A stretch of DNA of 64,000 nt from Hujiaoplasma nucleasis (GTDB taxonomy: Bacteria > Bacillota_I > Bacilli_A > Izemoplasmatales > Hujiaoplasmataceae), in assembly GCF_013745115.1 (NCBI RefSeq), contig NZ_CP051151.1, positions 806,001 through 870,000 of the forward strand, read 5' to 3'. The position numbers were made by a program, and so were the translations under genes. Positions 53,943 to 61,516 of the stretch are shown in pieces. The first letter of the stretch is position 1. The number at the start of each line of letters is the position of its first letter. The notes under the pieces were generated by a model. That model saw only the letters and a list, made by a program, of their open reading frames with translations. It did no database searches and was not told the origin of the DNA.

Positions 53943-54652
53943 CGATTACCTCCTAGTTCATACATTAAAATACTGCCTGCCACAGCTACATTTAATGATT
54001 CCACTTTTTTCATTTTTAATTTAATCACTGAATCGGCTTTATTGATAATTTCAGGGTCAACTCCTTGTCCTTCATTACCTAAAATTAATCCGAATTCTTC
54101 ATGATGTTTTTTTTCAAATTGGCCTTGGGCAGATAAATCAGTTGCATAATAATGTATAGGATGTTTATCCATGAAATCTATGATGTTATCTTCAATGATA
54201 TTTATCTTAAATAAGGCCCCTTGGGTAGATCTTATGACCTTAGGATTATAGACATCCACACAATGATCGACCACAAGACTTTCAAAGCCAAAAGCAAGGG
54301 CAGATCGAATCAGTGTTCCCATATTTCCGGGATCTTGAATACCATCACACAAAAGAACCTGTTTTGAAATATGACTTTCTTGGGGAAAGTGACAGACACC
54401 TATTAGTCCTTGAGGACTTGAAACATCTGATAACTTTTGAATAATCTCTTCAGTTACTAAATAACTTTCTATCTCATAAGGCAAATCTTGCCCTAGATGA
54501 AAAACTATCTCTAAAAGACCCGCTTCATAAGCTTCCTTAATAAGGTGTTCCCCCTCTATTAAGAATTTACGCTTATCTTGCCGGTATTTTTTTTGTTTTA
54601 GCTTGGCTGTTTCAATAATTAACTGGTTTTTAATAGAAGTAATCTCTTTGAT
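53939..54652 (-). CDS. TrmH/SpoU-family RNA 2'-O-methyltransferase, apparently AUC start
   Basis: A full-length 237-residue SPOUT enzyme: N-terminal RNA-binding part (ITSIKNQLI...KYRQDKRKFLIEGEHLIKEA), then the knotted domain with LLCDGIQDPGNMGTLIRSA, FGLILGNEGQGV and LNVAVAGSILMYELG. No ATG, GTG or TTG occurs in frame between the previous gene's UAA and residue 57 (TTG 54484), which would remove the N-terminal domain. AAGGGG stands seven bases before an AUC codon (54650-54652) where the family's sequence begins, so AUC is the most likely start; a nearby AUU is second choice. It probably modifies 23S rRNA or tRNA ribose. Confidence 0.8.
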   Translation of the reverse strand: MKEITSIKNQLIIETAKLKQKKYRQDKRKFLIEGEHLIKEAYEAGLLEIVFHLGQDLPYEIESYLVTEEIIQKLSDVSSPQGLIGVCHFPQESHISKQVLLCDGIQDPGNMGTLIRSALAFGFESLVVDHCVDVYNPKVIRSTQGALFKINIIEDNIIDFMDKHPIHYYATDLSAQGQFEKKHHEEFGLILGNEGQGVDPEIINKADSVIKLKMKKVESLNVAVAGSILMYELGGNR

Positions 54653-54664
54653 AAAAACACCCCT

Positions 54665-56554
54665 TTACTCTACTTGACTAGAATCATCACCCTGATTAAC
54701 TTCTTGATTAAATACAATGGATGACGTTCTATTAAAATCATTCAACATATCAAATTCATTAATTTCATTGTATGAAATTGTATAGATTTTGTCATTGATA
54801 AATATAGCTTTTTCGATATAACCATAATAATTGCTTGGTGTATTCCTTAAAATACTTACCTGACTTAAATGATTCATTTCATCAACCTGATATAAGTAAA
54901 TCGCTTGATAATACTGACCATATCCATAAGAATAAGCATAAACAGGTATAGCAAACAATAAAGAATTATTCCATTCATACTCTACAAATAATTTATGATC
55001 ATAGGTGACTGGAGAATATGAATATTCACCTTCAACCAACAAAGTTTCTAAAGTTATAGGTTGGTCACCTGATGTATCATATAAGGCGACTTTTACGCCC
55101 GTAAAAATAGTAAATCCATTTGAATTATCCGCTTGACGCCCAATACCTATCATTAAATCGTCATTGATAGGGTGTAAATAATCACTCACACCTTCTTCGT
55201 ATAATTCACCTAGAATCACCGGATGATAAGGGTCAGATAAATCAATCTTATATAAAGGATCTGTATTAACAAAGGTCACCACATAAGCAATATCTTGACT
55301 CATTCTTACTGCATATATACGTTCATTTGGTTTTCCCAATCCTCTTAAAACAGAAATAATACTTAGTTCATTATCTGTCGCATCTAACAAATAGAGTTGA
55401 TTGGTTAATTCTACACCTTCTTGACTATAAATATAATCTGTTGTAGCTAATCTTAAAATTCCTTCATACTCATCAAAAGAAAACTGATTTAAAGTCCATC
55501 CATCGATCTGATTTGCTGCTTGGAATACAAGCTTACCTTCTACAATTTTAAACCTTGAAATACTGGTGTATTGTCTATAATTTTCATCTTCTTCACTGTA
55601 ATGATAGACATGGCCAGAAATATATAGGTTTTCTTGATTCATATAAACCTCATAAGCGTAGGTTAAATAAGCATTTAAATCAATACTTACTTCTTGATTT
55701 ACATTAAAAGAAGCAACCATTAAATAAGATGAGACTTGATCAGAATCAGGATAATAAAAGATATCTTCATAAGTTAAATTAATAAAGTCATCACCTAAAA
55801 GAGAATCCTTGTAAGAAGGTGTGACTATTTCTTCATCATACCACCAATGATAAGAAGACATCATAATAAAGAAATCGCCTTCAATCATTCGACTATCCAC
55901 CAAATAAGTGTTCTTAAACTCGAATTGTCTTTCCACTTGAATATTTGACTTATCACTAACATCCAGAACATCAATTCGTAAGTTTGAAGATCCCCACCAC
56001 CAATAATAAGGAGTGACTTGATCATCATCAGTCATTCTTTGGTATTGGTCGTATAAGACAATTAATTTATCCTCATACAAATAGATACCATGGTAATAAG
56101 CATAAGCATAATATTGGTCTGTTTCATCTATTAAAGAATCTTCATAGACTAGACTCATTGATTCTACATCAACAATCCTTAAATCTTGGTTCTTGGCCAT
56201 ATATATGTAATTCCCGTCAGTAATGATGGTATCCATTTCAGAAACTCCGCTCACTTGAACATTGGTTTCAGAATGCCTTTCTTGGTCTTCTTCATTGGTG
56301 TCATCCAAACCGGCTTCTGGTGTTAAGATATTATCTCCACCATAATATTGAGTCTTTTGCGCCAAAGAATTTACATAATCATTCATTTCTTCTTGACTTG
56401 AAAATTGTTTTAAATAATCGCTTTCTATAATTTCTTCACTTGTTTCTTCACTGATATCTTCAGTGGTTTCATTAGTGTTAATCGCTTCTTCTCCACAAGC
56501 GACTAAAGCAAAAAATAGAAAAAGCATTAAGGTAAAGCTTAATAATTTCTTCAT
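54665..56554 (-). CDS. Secreted lipoprotein with beta-propeller domain
   Basis: A 629-residue lipoprotein: signal peptide with lipobox LVAC and lipidated Cys20, a Glu/Thr-rich linker, then the beta-propeller domain of the PF09826/COG4880 type, recognised by QVSGVSEMDTIITDGNYIYMA (about 99-119) and repeated blades such as LRIVDVESM and RIDVLDVSDKS. It is attached to the outer face of the membrane. Its role is not known; these propellers are proposed to bind proteins or carbohydrates. ATG follows GGAGGTG, 16 bases after pepF; part of the thiI operon. Confidence 0.85.
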   Translation of the reverse strand: MKKLLSFTLMLFLFFALVACGEEAINTNETTEDISEETSEEIIESDYLKQFSSQEEMNDYVNSLAQKTQYYGGDNILTPEAGLDDTNEEDQERHSETNVQVSGVSEMDTIITDGNYIYMAKNQDLRIVDVESMSLVYEDSLIDETDQYYAYAYYHGIYLYEDKLIVLYDQYQRMTDDDQVTPYYWWWGSSNLRIDVLDVSDKSNIQVERQFEFKNTYLVDSRMIEGDFFIMMSSYHWWYDEEIVTPSYKDSLLGDDFINLTYEDIFYYPDSDQVSSYLMVASFNVNQEVSIDLNAYLTYAYEVYMNQENLYISGHVYHYSEEDENYRQYTSISRFKIVEGKLVFQAANQIDGWTLNQFSFDEYEGILRLATTDYIYSQEGVELTNQLYLLDATDNELSIISVLRGLGKPNERIYAVRMSQDIAYVVTFVNTDPLYKIDLSDPYHPVILGELYEEGVSDYLHPINDDLMIGIGRQADNSNGFTIFTGVKVALYDTSGDQPITLETLLVEGEYSYSPVTYDHKLFVEYEWNNSLLFAIPVYAYSYGYGQYYQAIYLYQVDEMNHLSQVSILRNTPSNYYGYIEKAIFINDKIYTISYNEINEFDMLNDFNRTSSIVFNQEVNQGDDSSQVE

Positions 56555-56570
56555 AAAAACACCTCCGTTT

Positions 56571-58328
56571 TTATTCAGTTAATTCTAAAAATAATTCTAT
56601 GTCTTTCTTAAGTAATTCTAAGGAACTTACCCAAAATTCTTTTTTAGTCACATCAATCCCAGCCAAAGCAGCAACTTCTTCAACTTGCATTTGACCAGTC
56701 GCAGCTAATAAATCATCATAAATTTTAACAAAAGCCTCTTTGTCTTCTAAATACTTTGCATACAAGCCTTTTGCGAATAATAAACCGTAAGTATATGGGA
56801 AATTATAATAAGATAAACCACCAGAATAATAATGAGGTTTACATATCCACATATAAGGATGTAATAAGTTTTCATCTAAGCCATCGCCATAAGTTTGTTT
56901 TTGAGCATCAAGCATTAATTCTTTTAATTCTTTAGCATCAAAAACAGTTTTTTCTCTGCCTTCAAAAACAGATTTTTCAAATATAAAACGAGACATAATA
57001 TCAACAACAACTTGTGTATAATCTTGCAATGAAGACTCTAATAAAAAGATTTTTTCTTCCTTAGTAGTCACATCCTTTATAGCCGCATTATTAACAATAG
57101 TTTCACAGAAAGTTGATGCAGTTTCAGCCACAGGCATGGTGTAAGAACTATTTAAAACAGATTCCTTAAAAATTGCTTCCCCATGATAAGCGTGTCCTAA
57201 TTCATGAGATAAGGTAATCATATCAGAAAAAGACCCTGTAAAATTAGTCATAACTCGACTTTCTTTAATCACATGCATATTGGCACAAAACGCACCACCT
57301 CTTTTGCCTTTTCTTGGAGTATAATCTACCCATTCTTCATCAAAAGCTCTTTTAGCTAAATCATGCAAACTGTTAGAAAAAGTCTTGAAATTCTTTAATA
57401 TATAAGCGTTGGCTTCTTCAATCGTAAAACTCGTATCATTTTTACCAATAGGTGCAAATAAATCATAGAAAGGCAATCCATTTTTATGACCTAACAATTC
57501 AGCTTTTCTTTGTAAGTATTTTCTAAAAATACCGTAATATTCTTTAACAGCTGACTGCATAGCTTCTAAAGTTTCACTCTTCATCCTAGACTTGTTCAAT
57601 GCCTCAGCCAAAGGTGAGTCAAAATTTCTTGCTTTAGAAACAGTGTTAACTTCTCCTTTAATTGAATTCAAGGCAAAAGCAACAGAATCTTCTATTTTTT
57701 TATAGGCATTTAATTCAGCTTCATAAGCTTTTTTTCTTACCTCAGGATCTTTATCAGTGGCTAAATTTCTTACTTCTGATAAAGTAATAATTTTACCATC
57801 ATACTCAACATCCAATGTTGATGTTAACAAAGATTGTAAGCGTCCCCAAGATGAAGAACCTGTTTGTCTTAATTTAGCAAGCATTACTTCTAATTCAGTA
57901 CTTAGTAAGTGACCTGCATGATCTTTAACTTCATTTAAATAAAATTGATGTTCTTTTAAAAAATCATTATGAGCTATATCTTCTTCTAAATTTGGGTAAT
58001 CTTTCATCCAATTGGTAAATAAGGTTGAAATTTTAGTTAACTGTGTTAATTTTGTTTGTAATAAGTTGACCATTTTATTGGCTTCCTGATTGGTTGATTC
58101 AACTGAAGATGTTAAAGAAGCAAAATGATATAATTTATCAATCAATGCTTCTAAAAGCATTTCATTTTCTAAATACTTTACTAATTTTCTTTCCTTTTGA
58201 TCATAATTATCAAAATCTACAGATTGTGAATTAATCTCAAGAATTAATTGATCTAGTTGATTTAAATCCTCCGAATATTTTGGGTCATCAAACCCTAAGT
58301 ACAAACTTTTTAAACTCCATTTTTTCAT
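56571..58328 (-). CDS. pepF: Oligoendopeptidase F (M3B metallopeptidase)
   Basis: A 585-residue cytosolic zinc peptidase cleaving short peptides. The HExxH zinc motif is HELGHAYHG (about residues 372-380), with the third ligand Glu in PVAETASTFCETIV. The N-terminal helical domain (LYLGFDDPKYSEDLNQL) and the C-terminal YYNFPYTYGLLFAKGLY block are typical. The start overlaps the end of the acetyltransferase gene by one base. Confidence 0.93.
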   Translation of the reverse strand: MKKWSLKSLYLGFDDPKYSEDLNQLDQLILEINSQSVDFDNYDQKERKLVKYLENEMLLEALIDKLYHFASLTSSVESTNQEANKMVNLLQTKLTQLTKISTLFTNWMKDYPNLEEDIAHNDFLKEHQFYLNEVKDHAGHLLSTELEVMLAKLRQTGSSSWGRLQSLLTSTLDVEYDGKIITLSEVRNLATDKDPEVRKKAYEAELNAYKKIEDSVAFALNSIKGEVNTVSKARNFDSPLAEALNKSRMKSETLEAMQSAVKEYYGIFRKYLQRKAELLGHKNGLPFYDLFAPIGKNDTSFTIEEANAYILKNFKTFSNSLHDLAKRAFDEEWVDYTPRKGKRGGAFCANMHVIKESRVMTNFTGSFSDMITLSHELGHAYHGEAIFKESVLNSSYTMPVAETASTFCETIVNNAAIKDVTTKEEKIFLLESSLQDYTQVVVDIMSRFIFEKSVFEGREKTVFDAKELKELMLDAQKQTYGDGLDENLLHPYMWICKPHYYSGGLSYYNFPYTYGLLFAKGLYAKYLEDKEAFVKIYDDLLAATGQMQVEEVAALAGIDVTKKEFWVSSLELLKKDIELFLELTE

Positions 58329-58867
58329 TATTTTTCCCCTTTCATTAGTACAAAATTTAATTTTGTTAGTTGGTAAATTTTTGCTTTCTTTTCTCCATAG
58401 TCTCTAGATTGATAAAGAATATCTTCAATCCACTCAAAACCTATTTTTTCAATAAGTTTTTGAGAAGCTAAATTTTCATAAAAATGTCCTACATAAAGAC
58501 AATCTATGTTCCTTTCAAAAAATACTTCATATAAAATTATATCAATAGCTTCCGTCATTAAACCCATTCGATGAAACTTAGGGTGTAATACATAACCAAG
58601 TTCATAGACTTCACCTAAAGATCCAAGTTCGGTTAAGTGAACCCCTATAGAACCAATTACTTTCCTTGTATCTTTAAAGACAAGCGCATAAACATCATCT
58701 TTTTTGATAAAATTATCAATCACTGCTCTTGTTTCTTTTTTGTTTTTATGGGGTTTCCAACCAGCCATTGGCCCAACTGTATCTAACTTAGCATAATCAT
58801 ATACAGCCTTTACATCAGTTGTATTAAATTTTCTTAGAATTAGTCTCTTTGTCTCTAAAGATCTCAT
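58328..58867 (-). CDS. RimJ/RimL-type GNAT acetyltransferase
   Basis: 179 residues: N-terminal ETKRLILRKFNTTD motif, VIGSIGVHL strand, the acetyl-CoA region ELGYVLHPKFHRMGLMTEAI (about 88-107) and ASQKLIEKIGFEW near the C-terminus. It matches N-acetyltransferases acting on ribosomal proteins or small molecules; the substrate is not predictable. It overlaps thiI by 44 bases, a fairly long overlap; MRSLETKRL begins correctly for the family, so the overlap appears real. Confidence 0.85.
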   Translation of the reverse strand: MRSLETKRLILRKFNTTDVKAVYDYAKLDTVGPMAGWKPHKNKKETRAVIDNFIKKDDVYALVFKDTRKVIGSIGVHLTELGSLGEVYELGYVLHPKFHRMGLMTEAIDIILYEVFFERNIDCLYVGHFYENLASQKLIEKIGFEWIEDILYQSRDYGEKKAKIYQLTKLNFVLMKGEK

Positions 58868-60086
58868 TGAAGGCTTCCTCTACAGTAAAACCTAAATCAG
58901 TAATATTAAATTTCTCTCTGTCTTTAATCATGACTGATTTTGAATCTTTAACTGCTTTCTTTAATAAAAGTTCGTAATCTAAATTCTCTTCTATCATTTT
59001 AGCTTTTTGAATGGATGGTTTTATGACAGGATTCTTTGGCACATAAACCGTACAACAATCAGAAAATGCTTTATTAGATATATCTAAGGTCTTAATTTTC
59101 CTAGCTACTTTGATGATATCGGCCTTATCATAAGTTGATAAAGGTCTAATAATTAAAGTCGAGATAGGTTCTTGAACTGCAATTAAACTTTCTATGGTTT
59201 GAGAAGCGACTTGACCAATAGAATCACCAGAAATAATGACGGGTATATGATTCTTTTTAGCTACTTTTTCAGCAATTCGATACATCATCCTTCTCATTAC
59301 AGTTATCAAATACGGTTCTTCACAATCCTTTAAAAGAAGTTCATGTAAGTCTCTAAAAGGCACTAAATGTAAATTGATTTTGGATCCATTTGCGTATTTA
59401 GCTAATTTATAAGTTAAATCAATGACTTTTTGAACCGATTCAATCGGCGTTAAGGGTGTTGATTCAAAGTGAATACACTCTATTTCTAAACCTGTATTCA
59501 TCGCTAAATATCCAGCCACTGGCGAATCAATACCGCCACTTAACATGACCAAGGCCTTTCCTCCAATACTGGTAGGAAAACCCCCTAAACCAGGAATTTT
59601 ATCTAAATATATATAAGTACCATCATTCCTGACTTCTATGTTTAATGTTTTCTCTGGATGGTGAACATCGACTTTTAATATTTGAACTTGTCTTAAAATC
59701 AATTTAGATAATTGATTAGTAATTTCTAAAGAAGTTAAAGGAATTCTTTTATCGGCTCTTTTTGTTTCAATTTTAAAAGTGGTTTCTTTGTGAATTTCTT
59801 CCTTTATCATTTCCACAGCTTTTTGAGCAATCAAATCTAAATCAAAATCACAATGTTTGACTTTACTATAAGAAGATAAACCTGAAATATAATTAAGTTT
59901 ATCAATGATTTCATCTGGAGATTCTTCATTTAATTTTATAAAAACCAAATCATGTTGGAAAATAATATCAACTTCAAAGCCATGAAGTTTATGGGCAATT
60001 TGGTTATTAATGTTCCTTCTAAATATATGTTGATTTTTTCCTTTAAGGATTAAATCCCCATATTTAATCATAATGTAATCGTACAT
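58824..60086 (-). CDS. thiI: tRNA 4-thiouridine synthase ThiI
   Basis: Sulfurates U8 of tRNA and supports thiamine thiazole synthesis. The 420 residues: ferredoxin-like and THUMP domains (1-170), PP-loop SGGIDSPVAG (about 185-194), and the catalytic Cys region FSDCCTVYVPKNP (about 343-355). No rhodanese domain follows, as usual for Gram-positive ThiI, so a cysteine desulfurase must hand sulfur over otherwise. ATG 60086 has GAGGTG four bases upstream; a TTG five codons earlier is inside that site. Confidence 0.94.
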   Translation of the reverse strand: MYDYIMIKYGDLILKGKNQHIFRRNINNQIAHKLHGFEVDIIFQHDLVFIKLNEESPDEIIDKLNYISGLSSYSKVKHCDFDLDLIAQKAVEMIKEEIHKETTFKIETKRADKRIPLTSLEITNQLSKLILRQVQILKVDVHHPEKTLNIEVRNDGTYIYLDKIPGLGGFPTSIGGKALVMLSGGIDSPVAGYLAMNTGLEIECIHFESTPLTPIESVQKVIDLTYKLAKYANGSKINLHLVPFRDLHELLLKDCEEPYLITVMRRMMYRIAEKVAKKNHIPVIISGDSIGQVASQTIESLIAVQEPISTLIIRPLSTYDKADIIKVARKIKTLDISNKAFSDCCTVYVPKNPVIKPSIQKAKMIEENLDYELLLKKAVKDSKSVMIKDREKFNITDLGFTVEEAFNEIFRDKETNSKKI

Positions 60087-60120
60087 GGCACACCTCTTCA
60101 ATTATATTTTATCATATTCA

Positions 60121-60149
60121 TTGATATTTATAGAGTGATAAATTATAAT
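60121..60149 (+). promoter_or_regulatory. Promoter of the free-Met-sulfoxide reductase gene
   Basis: -35 TTGATA (60121-60126), 17-bp spacer, -10 TATAAT (60144-60149). It shares the gap with the divergent thiI start, whose own promoter is not clear (a TGA-TAAAAT candidate lies close to the gene). Confidence 0.72.
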
Positions 60150-60171
60150 ATTTAGAAGTGAGGTGTTATCT

Positions 60172-60615
60172 ATGGCTCAAATATCAGTCAATGAGTATTT
60201 AGGATTATATTTAGACAAAAATTATCAAACATTAACCAATCAAGCGAATTTTGTGGCCATCATTAAAGAGATGGTTCCTAATTTAAATTGGGTGGGTTTT
60301 TACCTATATGATGGTAAGGAGTTATACCTAGGTCCCTTCCAAGGAAAAGCAGCTGTTCAAACCATCCCTATGGGGGAAGGTGTCTGTGGAACATCAGCTG
60401 AAAAGAGACAAACTTTAGTGGTTGATGATGTTCATGCTTTTGCTGGTCATATTGCTTGTGATGATGCATCTAATTCAGAAATTGTCATCCCAATCATCAA
60501 AAATAACAACTTAATTGGGGTCTTAGATATTGACTCTCCAATTAAGAATAGGTTTGACCAAGAAACCGTTAAAATACTAGAAAAAGCAGTCGATTTTTTA
60601 TTTGACTTTTTATAG
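60172..60615 (+). CDS. msrC: Free methionine-(R)-sulfoxide reductase (GAF domain)
   Basis: 147 residues of the YtsP/fRMsr type GAF protein, which reduces free Met-R-sulfoxide. The NWVGFYLY strand, LGPFQGKAA, GEGVCGTSAEKRQTLVV and AGHIACDDASNSEIVIP blocks are all present, with the Cys in GVCGT and the Cys of HIACD, the catalytic pair of the family. ATG 60172 follows GAGGTG by six bases. In Bacillus ytsP is close to rpsD, as here. Confidence 0.92.
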   Translation: MAQISVNEYLGLYLDKNYQTLTNQANFVAIIKEMVPNLNWVGFYLYDGKELYLGPFQGKAAVQTIPMGEGVCGTSAEKRQTLVVDDVHAFAGHIACDDASNSEIVIPIIKNNNLIGVLDIDSPIKNRFDQETVKILEKAVDFLFDFL

Positions 60616-60630
60616 TCGTTCGTGTATAAT
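60602..60630 (+). promoter_or_regulatory. rpsD promoter
   Basis: -35 TTGACT (60602-60607), 17-bp spacer, -10 TATAAT (60625-60630). The -35 box lies within the last codons of the preceding gene. Confidence 0.8.
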
Positions 60631-60636
60631 ACCTTG

Positions 60637-60808
60637 TGCGCATGTAATAAAAAGCAGTTGTTTGAAATTGATTTAGATCTTGATTATTCCAAAATATAGG
60701 GTTGTTAGTATTGTTAACTGCTTAACAAGAAACCATCAAAATAATCAAGCTAAGTGAATGTAAAACTCCTCAATTACAGTGTAACTAAATTTAAAAGGAG
60801 GATCATAT
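60637..60808 (+). promoter_or_regulatory. Long rpsD leader, probable S4 autoregulatory RNA
   Basis: About 170 untranslated bases precede rpsD. Paired segments include AAGCAGTTG (60652-60660) with CAACTGCTT-like TTAACTGCTT (about 60714-60723), and TTGATTATT with AATAATCAAG across a large loop. ACTCCT at about 60767 can pair with the AGGAGG ribosome-binding site. In Bacillus S4 binds its rpsD leader and represses; this leader is a candidate for the same control. Confidence 0.6.
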
Positions 60809-61411
60809 ATGTCAAGATTTACAGGTTCAACATGGAAAAAAAGTCGCCGTTTAGAATACTCAATTTCTGAAACAGGAAAAGAGTTAAATAAACGCCCATA
60901 TGCACCAGGACAACACGGTCAAAAAAGACGTCGTAAATTATCTGAGTATGGTTTACAGTTACAAGAAAAACAACGTGTTCGTTTCACTTATGGTGTCAAT
61001 GAAAAACAATTCCGTAAAACATTTAATGAAGCTAAGAAAATGCAAGGTAAACAAGGTGAAAACTTCTTATTCTTATTAGAATCAAGATTAGATAACTTAG
61101 TTTATAGAGCTGGGTTCGCAAGAACTCGTCAACAAGCAAGACAACTTGTTAACCATGGTCATATTTTATTAGATGGTATTAAAGCAACGATTCCATCAAT
61201 GAGAGTTAAACCAGGTCAAAAAATTTCTTTAAAAGAAAAATCAAAAGACTTAGCTATTATTAAAGAAGCTTTGGAAGCTCAAGCATCAAGACAAGAGTAT
61301 ATTGATTTCAATGACGAAACCAATGTAGCTACTTACACACGCTTACCAGAACGTAATGAAATTCTACCTGAAATTCATGAGAATTTAATCGTAGAGTTAT
61401 ACAACAAATAA
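60809..61411 (+). CDS. rpsD: 30S ribosomal protein S4
   Basis: A primary 16S rRNA-binding protein. The 200 residues match S4: N-terminal [43 protein letters not shown] and the S4 RNA-binding domain ([29 protein letters not shown]). The zinc-binding Cys residues of some S4 proteins are absent. It is a single gene with its own promoter and terminator; ATG follows AAAGGAGG. Confidence 0.98.
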   Translation: MSRFTGSTWKKSRRLEYSISETGKELNKRPYAPGQHGQKRRRKLSEYGLQLQEKQRVRFTYGVNEKQFRKTFNEAKKMQGKQGENFLFLLESRLDNLVYRAGFARTRQQARQLVNHGHILLDGIKATIPSMRVKPGQKISLKEKSKDLAIIKEALEAQASRQEYIDFNDETNVATYTRLPERNEILPEIHENLIVELYNK

Positions 61412-61418
61412 GATTTTT

Positions 61419-61446
61419 AAAAACCGAGAATTTCTCGGTTTTTTTT
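61419..61446 (+). terminator. rpsD terminator
   Basis: AAAACCGAGA and TCTCGGTTTT form a 10-bp stem followed by T; 8 bases after the stop codon. Confidence 0.9.
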
Positions 61447-61457
61447 ATGCAATCTAA

Positions 61458-61486
61458 TTGATTTTTCTTTCTAATAGGCGTACAAT
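61458..61486 (+). promoter_or_regulatory. Promoter of the CoA-disulfide reductase gene
   Basis: -35 TTGATT (61458-61463), 17-bp spacer, -10 TACAAT (61481-61486). Confidence 0.65.
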
Positions 61487-61516
61487 AACAATCGTGTGAG
61501 AAAGGTAGGTCTATTC

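Noticed and set aside
53939-54484. TrmH gene as an N-terminally truncated pseudogene starting at TTG 54484
   Set aside because: The missing N-terminal domain is encoded in frame upstream behind a good ribosome-binding site, so the gene is complete with an unusual start.
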